A stretch of 64,000 nt of DNA from Smittia aterrima (taxonomy: Eukaryota; Arthropoda; Insecta; Diptera; Chironomidae). The number at the start of each line of letters is the position of its first letter. The first letter of the stretch is position 1. The notes under the pieces are model-generated. The model saw only the letters and a program-made list of their open reading frames with translations. It made no database searches and was not told the DNA's origin. This document shows positions 46,832 to 57,018 of this stretch, piece by piece. The DNA is taken from contig CP093829.1 of assembly GCA_033063855.1 (NCBI GenBank), positions 4,970,243 to 5,034,242 of the forward strand. The letters run 5' to 3'. A program made the position numbers and the translations under genes.

Positions 46832-47518
46832 TTAATTTTTACCAATTTGTCCATAGACTTCATAGCTGTAGAAAAACGTCATTGACTTCTTTCCGGAGAT
46901 ATTCCCTACAAATTTTAGAAAACCATAAAAACGAACATTTGAGGATTTGAGGAACATTTGTGGAATTAATGCATCTGAGACCGTGTAATTGATTACTCTG
47001 TAGACTCCCTGTAATACTTTCAATTATAACAAATGATTGATTATTTAATTCGATTTTAATAACTTACTGGTTTCAATGGAAACTTTATTTCGGAATCTAG
47101 CGACGAAGAAAAGTTTTCCATAAAAGTTTTAGCGACGAAATTCAGTTGAATACCGCGGATCATTTTTGTGACGTTGAAAGTGGTTTTTAGAATCTCTCTT
47201 CTGAACTGATTATCATTTATGTTCTCTGGGGTTTTGAGGGTAACGTAAACCATCATACTTTTGATTTCAACTTTGCTTTCCAATGTTGCGTTCAGAAGAG
47301 TGTTGTGGATGCCATCGTTGAAAATATTGGCTGATGCATTGCACAAAGCTTTGTTATGCCGAAAATCCATTTCGGTTATGAGAAAGATTCCAATCTAGGA
47401 TCAGGAAATATAAAGGTCACTTTAAATAGAGTTAAAACTTTTAAGAAGACAAAAATTGAAAAATTACAGAAAATTTCACGAGACAAGTCATCAAAAATAA
47501 ATGTCGAATTTTCTGCAT
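46832..47518 (-). CDS. Secreted DUF1091-like cluster protein 17
   Basis: Exons 47518-47468, 47394-47068 and 47008-46832 (51, 327, 177 nt), 184 residues. Signal peptide MQKIRHLFLMTCLVKFS; IGIFLITEMDFRHNKAL; NIFNDGIHNT; LNATL sequon; LKTPENINDNQFRREILKTT; FPLKP; exon 3 GVYRVINYTVSDALIPQMF, ISGKKSMTFFYSYEVYGQ. A mosaic: exon 1 resembles copy 16 while exon 3 is nearly copy 15. Most upstream intact member; just beyond it lies the mariner-type element. Confidence 0.86.
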
Positions 47519-47623
47519 AATGCCCTGGAAACTTGCTACAGGTGAAAGCTTTAATGACAGACTGAACGACTTTCAAAAGTTGGAAAACGAAATACTTATT
47601 TTAAAAACTTCCCACACCATTTA

Positions 47624-48923
47624 CAGGGTGATCGGAAAGAAGTGTCGCGGTTTTCATGTCAAAATTCTGGAAACTGCTGCATAGTAAATGAAAAAGTATT
47701 TACATAAGCTTGTTAAATAAAGTATTTTAAACAAATTTCCAAAGTTTTAATGAGATCGCGCTTATCAATCTCTCGCAAATAATAAAAAATGAGTTGAGAA
47801 ATATTTTCATGAAAAAAAAAATGGCGGACACTCAAATTGACAAAATTTATTTAAAATTTGTAGTCAAATTATTATCGTTAGAACAATTCAGGGTATAACG
47901 AAACTTTATTTAAAGATTCAAGAATTAGAATACAGAAAGAAAAGCGGCCGGCAAAAAATAGATCGGACTTCAGCAATGATCAAACCTGTCAAGAATCGAA
48001 TCACAAGAAAATCGGAGAGATCATGATGAAAGCTTGCAAAAGAACCCGATTTTGAACAAAATGCCATGAAGACTAACTTAAAATAAGACTTTGGACTTTC
48101 TGCATTCAACAAAACTAAAATTCATTGACAAACAGACGCTCAGCAAACGAAATAAAATCACCGATTGAAGCACTTGGTTTTGTAGCACGCGAGCGCCGCC
48201 AAAAAATATTTCGACAAGAAACTTTGATACGACAAGTTTCACGAGGCTCTTAATCTCATCGAGTTTTAGCGTTTATGCTTGAAGATATTCTAAGCTACAA
48301 ACGTGTAAAAAAGCGAGCATCAAATTTTATGTGGATCGTAATTGACGAGCTTTTTCTTCGAGAAGTAGATTTCTCTTAAATTTTATCGAAAATAGCAATA
48401 AAATGAATCTACGGAACTATCTAGATGTAGGTCTGCAACTTTTTCTGATGACAGAACCCAAGAACAATTATGTTAAACATTATTTTTACTCGAAAGAATA
48501 TTTATCATCTACTCACACTGAAAAGTGAGTTTTAGAGTAAAAAGAATTATTTTTTCAAAATAAATTTTTTCATGTTTAGTTGCTTCGCCTGTTGAAGGAT
48601 CGAAATGTTTTGGTTTTATGTATTCAGAGTTTGATAATTAAATTTCTTGGCTTTAAAAAAAACCAACAATGACTTTTCGTAGAAGAAAAGAAATATCAAA
48701 ATTTGCGATAAAAACGATGGCGCCACCTGCGTGCTTAGCACCAAAAATTTTTTATACATTTTAACTCAGTTTGACTTTATCAAACTAAAATATTCAGATT
48801 TTGGTATATGGTTCTCTTCTCTAGAATGTTAACTTCCCAAAAATAACAAAATGTTTGACATACGTTGTCTAGTTATCGAGATATTGAATAAAATGTAGGC
48901 GACACTTCTTTCCGATCACCCTG
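47624..48923 (+). mobile_element. Decayed Tc1/mariner-type transposon with perfect 25-bp inverted ends
   Basis: Both ends carry the same 25 bp in inverted orientation (47624-47648 and 48899-48923; first bases CAGGGTGATCGGAAAGAAGT) and are flanked by a TA target duplication. On the plus strand, remnants of a transposase can be followed at about 47920-48420. They include a helix-turn-helix-like RITRKSERS...KLAKE preceded by KKSGRQK, a TDAQQTK-like stretch and a DELF segment where mariners have DE.F; stops and frame changes interrupt all of them. The family assignment rests on TA flanks, end type and these motifs. Confidence 0.75.
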
Positions 48924-49045
48924 TACAATTGATTTGATAAGTTTACATCCACTCGCCATCATTGACATTTTCGATTTTACCCCTTTTACATTCCAGAAAC
49001 CTTTCAAAAAAATCTTAAGGTCGTCAGATATATTTCAAATGTCAA

Positions 49046-49100
49046 ACTCACCGGTTTTAAAGAAAACTTCATTTTCTTGAAGAAAATTTCGTTCTTCAAG
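49046..49100 (-). pseudogene. Exon 2 end relic of a cluster gene
   Basis: KFSLKP followed by a GTGAGT donor on the minus strand matches the exon 2 end of genes 15-17. The surrounding bases 48924-48970 also resemble the spacer upstream of gene 16, so the mariner-type element inserted into a duplicated spacer. Confidence 0.5.
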
Positions 49101-49555
49101 AACGTTTTCGATAACTTCTTGTTTTTATAACTGACTTTTCAAACACGGACGCTTTCAAAAAAAATAAGTCGCATGGCGCAAAATGTTCGCATGCATTCGT
49201 CACAAAAATTGAGTTTTAAATTGTAATTTTATTTTGTTGAATATTTAAGTGAACTAAGATTAATCTCTAACGACAGTTGTTCCAGTGATAAGTTCCAAAC
49301 GTCAACATTCCAAAACAAATCGATTCCATTGAAGTTTCCATTCGTCAGTATTGAAAAAGTGAGTTGAAATATTTTGTTTTGAGATTTGTTTTTTTTTATT
49401 GAAACTCAAAGCCGAAATGATATTTTTGCGCAAAAATACATAAAGCCATCATAATACGTCAGCTTAGAAAAATATTCCAGTTTGTTTGACAGGTCCTAGG
49501 CGTAACACAAATTTCACTTAAAATAGATAATTGCTTAAATTTAACTCGAAGATAT

Positions 49556-50088
49556 TTAGAAGCGAATTTGATAATCTTTGTAATCATATCGAGTGATGGT
49601 GTTCCAGTTCTCGAACTCAACCCGCTCAATCTTCGATCCGGGACTTCCGATATGTCTCAACCACTCGACCCTAGAAACAAACAAACAGATTAGAAATCTC
49701 TAGAAGCTTCTTCGTCTGCTTTTTCGACTATTTTTATCAAGTAGAGCAAAAATAAATCACTTTCGATCTATTTTCGATTGCTTTTAACTACATTCTAATG
49801 GACAGTCGATCGCTGGCGAGGAGGAAGGTCAACTTACATTTTATCAACTTCCGGCTTTATTCCCTGCATTTTACCAACGATCGTTCCTCGCTTTGAATTC
49901 TTGACCCATCCTCGGATTCCTGCGTTTAAGCAATTGTCGCGACAGAACTTTGTGAAACCGACGCCTAAGAAAGATATTTTCTGTACTTAATTATGATAAT
50001 TGTCAACATCAATCACTTGTTTACCTTGAACATGACCGTACACTTCAAAATCACACTGAACTAGCAAGTTTGCGTCATCCATTCCCAT
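49556..50088 (-). CDS. Acylphosphatase with Thr at the usual catalytic Arg
   Basis: Small cytosolic enzyme family hydrolysing acyl-phosphates. Exons 50088-50025, 49964-49838 and 49670-49556 give 101 residues, the standard size. The signature GHVQGVGFTKF aligns to the family's G.VQGV.FR, but the phosphate-binding Arg (R23 in vertebrate enzymes) is T26. The catalytic Asn is kept (N44 in GWVKNSKRGTIVG). Later motifs WLRHIGSPGSKIERVEF and a YDYKDYQIRF tail are typical. The substitution sits in a normal two-exon junction read directly from the sequence, so it is not a frame error. It may belong to an insect subfamily with this change or be catalytically weak. Confidence 0.92.
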
Positions 50089-51048
50089 AACTTTTTGTTT
50101 AGAAATCACAAGAAAGATTCTCAGAACTTCAATGAGCTCCTTTCGTTATGTCACCGACTCGATCACACTTCAATTGCAACTGAACACGAAATCGATAGAA
50201 GCACGAACGAATTACTGTGCTTTGTGAATAATCTTCTGCTCTCCGCTTACTTTACTTTCTTTTGCGAAACAAAAAAGATTCCTCGCTCTGGTTTTCTTTT
50301 CTCGCGATTCTTTTCCGACTGAGTTTTCCGATCAGACTGACGCTCATTGATTCGATGCCTCTCGTTATAACATCCTAACGTTGTCTCGCGATCACAACAA
50401 CGCTGATGATGTTTGAACGACACGAGCACGACGGTAAACAAACACGTTTTGTACTTAATTAAAAAAATCTGCAGTCGCCGTCTTCGCGATCTTTTTATAA
50501 CTAAGTAATCTCTAGAAACAAATTTTAGTTCATCAACGTTCGCTATAAGACGCAAATCTTATTAATCTCTCTCGGGTTGCTCGCGAAAATATCCATTCGC
50601 TGATATTGATCGATTCAATTATTTTCGCGTTCCGGTTGGGGTGAAAACTCGAAGTTAAAATTATTAATTTTTACGGCACGAGGATTTTTGAGTCGAGCTG
50701 TTGACGCGCTTAACGAGTGTGAGTGACATAAATGTTTTTGAAAAATTTAGACACTTTTTCTTATGTCATTGAAAAGATTAAAGGACAGTGAAATGTAGAA
50801 GAAAATCTTTTGTTTCTTCTTCTTTCACTTGAATTTGTAAACAATTAAGAGAGCTCTACTACATTCGACTTGTTGATTCTCAAAGAAAAATATTTCCTCG
50901 TACATGAGTTTTCATTTCTTGCTAAGCCTTGAAAAGCAATTCAAGGTAATTTCCCAGTTTAATTAAGTGGAAATTTCTAACTTTATTCGATGGAAAACTT
51001 GAGCTTTCGCTGCCTTCACTTGAACACTTGACTTGAGTTTATTATAAA
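50089..51048. other. Intergenic region
   Basis: Contains the acylphosphatase 5' region and the promoter of the small peptide gene at 51049. Overlapping minus/plus frames at 50095-50555 lack any domain. Nothing else was recognised. Confidence 0.4.
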
Positions 51049-51237
51049 ATGAAGACGCTTGTGGGTTGGAAAATTATTGTTTGGCTTCTGACGTCTCTCG
51101 TTATGCTCGCTTCGGCTGACGAGAGCATTACAACGGTTCAACCTGAAGACGAAGTGGACAAACGCATATGGAATAGACCAAATGCTTATCCGGAGACTCT
51201 CTTTGGCATACACTTGGGCAGGCAACTACTAAATTGA
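51049..51237 (+). CDS. Small secreted peptide precursor with a dibasic site
   Basis: 62 residues in one exon. Residues 1-23 form a signal peptide ending MLASA, followed by the acidic spacer DESITTVQPEDEVD. A Lys-Arg pair (K38-R39) would then release a C-terminal peptide beginning IWNRPNAYPETLFG. A Gly-Arg (57-58) inside this tail could serve as an amidation and cleavage site. The layout fits a neuropeptide or hormone precursor, but I recognise no known peptide family. AATAAA lies at about 51269. Another small secreted protein gene follows in the same orientation 170 bp later. An antimicrobial or structural peptide is the alternative. Confidence 0.65.
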   Translation: MKTLVGWKIIVWLLTSLVMLASADESITTVQPEDEVDKRIWNRPNAYPETLFGIHLGRQLLN

Positions 51238-51345
51238 AATTTCCAATTTGCTTTGTGCTCGAAGATAAATAAACAAGAAAATTTGTTAATTTCACAGTTG
51301 TTTGTTAAAATTTAAATCTCATTTTCCGCATTAAAAGTTTCGCTG

Positions 51346-51356
51346 CATAAATAGAA
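51346..51356 (+). promoter_or_regulatory. TATA-like box (CATAAATAGAA) before the 94-residue secreted protein gene
   Basis: Lies about 50-60 bp upstream of the ATG at 51406, at a spacing consistent with a start site near 51380 and a very short 5' UTR. Confidence 0.35.
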
Positions 51357-51405
51357 ACCCCAAACGATAAAGTTCTAGTATCTCGCTAAAGTTTCCAGCC
51401 TGAAG

Positions 51406-51690
51406 ATGAAAATTAAAGTTTTATTTGTGATCGCTGTTCTCTCTGTTGTTTCGGCGACAGCTTTGCATCCTGTTTTCCTGGAACGAAATGGAGCTAAGAT
51501 CTGCACTTTAAACAATCTCGGATCAATTCCGTCGGGACCTTTGAGGTATCCAGTTTATCAGAAAGTTTGTCGAGCTGTCACTCCAGTTCTCGGCGTTCCA
51601 ATCGCTGATGAGGAAAGCAATCGACGTTCTAATAACGAGAAAATCGACGACGAGGCTGAGAAAATTCGTCAAGCAATTTTAAACGTGTAA
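51406..51690 (+). CDS. Small secreted protein, 94 residues, unknown family
   Basis: Single exon. Residues 1-19 form a signal peptide (MKIKVLFVIAVLSVVSATA). The mature protein has two cysteines (C33, C55) framing LNNLGSIPSGPLRYPVYQK, then VTPVLGVPIADEE and an acidic/basic helical tail (NNEKIDDEAEKIRQAILNV). A single disulfide is likely. AATAAA follows at about 51703. I do not recognise the family. Its proximity to the peptide gene at 51049 suggests tandem small secreted products, though the two are not obviously homologous. Confidence 0.7.
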   Translation: MKIKVLFVIAVLSVVSATALHPVFLERNGAKICTLNNLGSIPSGPLRYPVYQKVCRAVTPVLGVPIADEESNRRSNNEKIDDEAEKIRQAILNV

Positions 51691-52425
51691 AGTTACTTTT
51701 CGAATAAAAAGAATCTTCAATGAGCAAGAATATTCCCAAAGCTTGATTAGTCGGTTGAACTCAAACCTTCGTTGAATGAAATAATTGCGTTGGCTTTGTC
51801 TAACGGATTTAAAGTTTTATTAATTCTGATGATGAACGTTGCTAGCTTTTCGTGAGTCCAAATCGGATACGACAATTTATAAATGAGAACTTAATTGTAA
51901 TTGCTGGAGTTGGTTAGGTTGGACTGAGGCAAAACGCAGCGGGAATCCATTAAAAGTTGGAATTTGTTGAGCTGGTCATTGTTCTAAATAACAAAAAAAA
52001 AACTATTTCGCGAAACTTTATGATTAGAAATATTTCTCTTTTGTTTCCTATAAATATTTTTATTTACAAAAAGAAGATTTCATATCTATTGAGGCATTGG
52101 AATGATCTAATCGCTATTCTTGGAGTTTAGAGGAATAAATTTTATATGAAAATGTACAGTTCTCGTATTGAACATGGAATTCCTTCGAACGATGTTCGTC
52201 AATGACATCTGACTTTGTAGGAAACAGAAAACGTGAATAACTTTAACTGACGTCATTCACGAACATTGTCTTAATCTTGTTGCACGTAATTGATTCATAT
52301 CACTTCACACTCGAACGTTTATTGTTTGTAAGGACACATTCTTTGCAATATCATCTTCCACGTTAGAACAATTTGATGGTGGACTTTGGCAACTTGATTT
52401 CTTTCGTATCGTAAAACATTTTCCG
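51691..52425. other. Intergenic region between small peptide gene and fuseless 3' end
   Basis: AT-rich, without recognisable coding exons. It is expected to contain the fuseless 3' UTR on the minus strand. Confidence 0.4.
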
Positions 52426-54930
52426 TTATTCGCCGCAACATAAATTTTTATTCTCTCCGTTCTCATCAATCTTTTTGTTGTTTTTATCACTTTCACTGAA
52501 TCCATCGCCTTCCACGTCCTCCTCGGAGATGCTTAGGCTCGTGTGAATGATTTTCGGGTCATGATTCATTTGCGGTTTCTCTATAAGCAGAACTGTGTTG
52601 TTGTGATCGATTTTCTCGAGCTTCTCCATCAACCGCTTCTGCTTCTTCGTTCGTTCTTTTTGGAAGAAAAGTCTGATGTAATAGACGGGGAAGATTACGC
52701 ACTGACCCGCAGGCTCTTCGGCATCAATGTAAACTCCACGAACAAGCACAGAGTTGGAGCAGTTCAGGAGAATGAGGAGAATAAGAGAAACACCGTGGGT
52801 GATCCAATCACTGAGAAGCTTGTTATCTAAGAGATTAATAAAAAGATTAGTGGGAGTGAAAGGTCGAATCTGAAATTCTTTTACCTGGAAGGAAGTAGCA
52901 ATCCAATAAAGCCCAAATACCGCGCCAAACTGGAAATAAATTGTAATCGGATCATTGATTTTGAATTTTCGGGCCTTCGAAAGGTGATTTCAAAAGGATA
53001 AAGTTTCTTCTTACCATTAACAGTTCCAACGAAGCTAACAAAGAGAAAAATATCAGCGGCGATAATTCTCCAGAATCCTTCGAGTTTCTCGCAAGCCCAT
53101 CTCATTACCGGTTGCATAAGGAACGTGCAGCCAACGATTGCGTAACCGATTATCTGTCAAACAAAAGCATTAGTAAAATTGCTTAAGTCGAAAACATCTC
53201 CGGAAGTTGACGCTTTTAGGATACTTGTCGATCATTTGCTTGATTGAATTCGAGTGCGTCTTGAGAAAAGAGCAAAAGCCGCTTTCGATTCATTTCGATG
53301 TAAAAGCGAGAGAATTTGAATTAATAAAAAATTAGATTAATGGCCCGGAATGTATTGTCGTACAATCGCAATTGCTTCTCAGCTTGATAAGCAGAAATTA
53401 TGGTCGCTACGAGCAATGAGCCGAACAAACAGAAAACTTTTGACATGAACTTTAAATTTCGTTTCCTTAAACTCTCAGAGTTGATTGTGCGGCAAAGATT
53501 AAAAGAAGGGCCGCGAATTATTCCATTAAATTTTTATTTCAATTAGTCAAACTCACCAGTGATGCCCATGCTGACATTTTTACATCGCCAGGGAAAAGCT
53601 TTAAATCCAACAGCACCCATAGTCCTGACGAAGCAAAAAATTTAATCAGCAAACTTTGCGCAAATATTTTTCAAATATGTACAAACCTCTCCAGACGAAA
53701 ACGACAAGCGATCCGATAACAAGAACAGAAAACAAGCAGTCGAGAATGTATAGGCCGGGTTCACGCGTTCCCTGAACAAATGAACAACGAGATCAAGAAG
53801 AAATACTTGTGAGATGAGATTCTCAGCTCTCTCAATTCAATTGTTATCAAATTAGAAGCTTTTTTTATATTAAATTTGTGAAATTCATTTCCAGCACACA
53901 GCTCACTTTGACGATCGTTTCACGTTCAATCAAATTAACGTCAATTAATTTGTTTCTCTCTCTCTTCTATCATCGGAATTGCGAAATTATCTCGAACGCA
54001 AATTGGATGGAAGTTGTGCTTGGGAAGACTCATTAGCTTTGATGAATTTGCGGGCGATTGGGAAGTTGGGAAATTGTCAATGCTTTTTGAGTTTTATGGA
54101 AAACTCGGAGGAGACGAGAAGAGGGAATGAATTTCATTTAATTGAGGGAGAGCTCTCTAAGCCAGATGTCATTTAACCTTGGAGCGTTAGGATAAAGACG
54201 TCAATAGCCAGCAATTTCTTTCACTTGTGCGAAACGACTTTGTAATCAATTAAAAATACATCAAGAGAGTGTGCACCGAATAAAAGGGAAGTGGCGTGAA
54301 AGATTTATGACCTGCGATTATAGTTTCTCATAAACTGCTCGTGATTCAATGTCAATGTCTCGCGGAATGAAACTCTCCTCTTACCGATTTTTTATACATC
54401 GTTGGAACATCGAAATACTCTCGTGAGTGATCAGTGACGACGACAAATGGAGTGGCAATGACATTTCTAAGAGTTTTTAGTGCCATTAGAGAGATTATAG
54501 CGACGATCGTTATTGATAAGATTGTAGTCATATTTCTCGCTGTGTAATGATCGATTAGCTGCCAGCCCCCTCGCCAGCAATTCACACAAATAATTCCGTA
54601 AATTCCTGTATACAATCTCGAGACGACGTAAAATGTTAGTCGCTTTCGATCCGGATCGAAATGACCTCGAAACATTCCTTGCCATATTGTGAAGACTAAA
54701 TGTCCGAGAATCCCGATGATTAATGAAGCTACAGAACTTTGAATCTTGTCTTCCGGATAGAGATACGTTTCAGCTAAATTCCAAGTGCCACGCCAATAGG
54801 AAACGACGAGAGGCGCGACAACAAATGACGAGAAGATCGAGTCGATGAGCTCTAACACTACAGTATGATAAGTTATTTTCGTCATAGCAACTAATCCTCC
54901 ATCAGCAAGGCCTGCGTTGCTTCCTCTCAT
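52426..54930 (-). CDS. fusl: Fuseless, multipass synaptic membrane protein (proximal isoform)
   Basis: Homologue of Fuseless, an eight-pass presynaptic protein needed for calcium channel organisation in flies. Exons 54930-54385, 53771-53687, 53624-53557, 53153-53015, 52929-52885 and 52826-52426 give 427 residues with every phase closing. The protein shows a fourfold internal repeat, each with W-R-G-x-W at the end of a hydrophobic segment: YWRGTW, CWRGGW, VWRGLW and VWRGIW. The TDHSREYFDVPTMYKKS loop divides the N-terminal half (one exon) from the C-terminal half (GTREPGLYILDCLFSV onward). The C-terminal cytosolic tail is charged and Lys/Glu/Asn-rich. The ATG at 54930 is chosen because the upstream codons depend on a non-ATG start. 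Three alternative N-terminal halves lie further upstream. Confidence 0.93.
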
Positions 54931-57018
54931 GTTTCTCAAAGGATTCGATCTCTAGAACTTCTTTTAATCTTAAACTCTCTTATTGATATACGAGCGTGCC
55001 CTTTTGTGACACGAAATTCAGAATCGACTGATTTGTTTTCACTGGCACAACATCGTTGAACTTTGAACTTTCTAAAAGCAACTTGAGCTATCACAGATCT
55101 GATTCGCGTCTAAAGTTTTTCATCGCTCAATAGAAAAAGCTTCAAGTGCATTTAAATTCGAATAATTTCTATCATTTCCTCCACTATCGATTACACAAAA
55201 AATAACAAATCAGAAATTGAGCTGATCCTAATGATTCAGTTCATGACTTTTAATTGCTTTTGAAATATTAATTTCTTTGAGCTTTTTTCGAGTTCCTATC
55301 GCGAGCTGCTTCGACTGTCAACTGTTATCACTGTGAAATTTTTATTCGTGTATCCATCACTGATCGCATCAGAGAATTTTGCTCTGAACCTTCCTCATCT
55401 GCTCTCTCAAATTTTGATTAATCTTTATTCGCTTGTGATAGTTCGCCTGCCTGTGATAACGCGAAACATTGTTGACGGTGTTATCATCAATTGAAATATG
55501 TTCTCCAGAGATGATGAACTCAGTTATAGCGTTTTTCGTCAGATATCTTTTGTGTCGTCATGAACTTCCATTGTAAAGTGCATTGATTACGCTTTCGACA
55601 AACATCGTTGCGACTTTGTTTCGCGGGAATCAACGAACGCGCATTTTAATGGACGATCATCACGCAGAAAGTGTCCGTTTCGAATAGTCGAAGCCGAGAA
55701 GCTCAGTATCGACCGGAAAAAAACGATTAAATAGTTCAATTAAAGCTTCGACGAAAGCTTCCACTTAAATCACTCCACAGCTTAATCATCGCTCTAATTG
55801 GCGAGAATTTTTTTATTTATCCTTTTCGTTCCGATGATTTATGTGGCACTACTGGGAAAATAAACTTTTGAACTCTTGATCCGAGAGCTCGCACGAGCAA
55901 TTGGCTTTAGTGCATGGAATTATTTCGAACACTGAGAAAACTGCTTAACAACACTAGTTCACTCGTGAAACGAAATCACGGCTCTCGTGTACTGCAATTT
56001 GCTTTGCTTTTGTTGTATTGACGTCGAGGGTAACTGCCAAAGTCACGTTCCTAAACATTATTTCCTTTCTCGACCGGTCGACTTTGAAAATTCCAATTTA
56101 TCCTTCAATTTCCTTAAATGCGGAAATATTGTCGTCTTTGTCATGACGAAATCTCAATTCAAACTGAACAATTTTGTCTGCAGGGGAAGTTTCGAGGAAG
56201 CTCGAACTGTCGCAGCATAACAAAGCGTTGCATTGAATGCATAAACGTCGTTTGAATGTATTGGCGATGGTTCTCTTGAACAAAGGCCGAAACTTTTAAG
56301 GAAAAGCTTTAGAGGTTGTCTTTTTCTTTGTGCTGCTTGAAGCGGAAGGGGAAAGTGATGATTAAGAAACCGTAAAGCTTAATTAATTTTTTTTAATGTT
56401 GAACAAGCTTTAAAAGCTTTTAAATTTTAATCGCTTTACTTTCTTTAATTTGTAGTTTCAATCCCCTCATCGTAATGATTCAATTCAAGCATAAATTATC
56501 GTTCGTTTTACGACACGTAATCCCCTCCAAGATAGACGAGAATGTAATGAAACATTTTATGGAAGCTTTAGCGCTGAGAAAGCTTTTTATCATCGATTTT
56601 TAAAGCGTTCATGTTTTCACGGTTGTAAATTGCCGCAGAAACTTCCTTCACATGCAAAGCACGTGACAGAACTTCCGACATGAGTCGATCAATCTAAATA
56701 CATGTGCGCCTAGGAACATCGATCGATGTTGCATTCTAAGCTCTGCTTGTGGAATTAAGTTTATTGTCGGAAAAGCAGACACAAAAGTCGTAAAGAAAGT
56801 TCTTCTTAACTTTTCGTAATAAAATTATTATTTTGGGCCTCCTACGTTTTATCACGTGGTATAAAAGTGTTTTGTGTTCATTCTACGACGAGAGTTCAAT
56901 GTCTCTGGGAAGACGTAAACATTAATTTTTATTCGCCTCGATAAATTTTCGTAAGGCGCGGGAAATGACTTCATCGTGAACTGTTGCTTAATGAAAATTA
57001 GTTTCGTTCAATACTTAC
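54931..57018. other. Region between fuseless module 1 and module 2
   Basis: Under the alternative-module model this is intron for the distal isoforms and promoter for the proximal one. I searched the minus strand for WRG-type exons and found none. No repeat or RNA gene was recognised. Confidence 0.45.

Noticed and set aside
53979..54176. Plus-strand 65-codon frame in a fuseless intron
   Set aside because: Lies within an intron of a confident gene, with no domain or splice signal.
55987..56283. Opposite-strand frames tested as a missing second half of fuseless module 2
   Set aside because: They lack the WRGxW motif and membrane segments.
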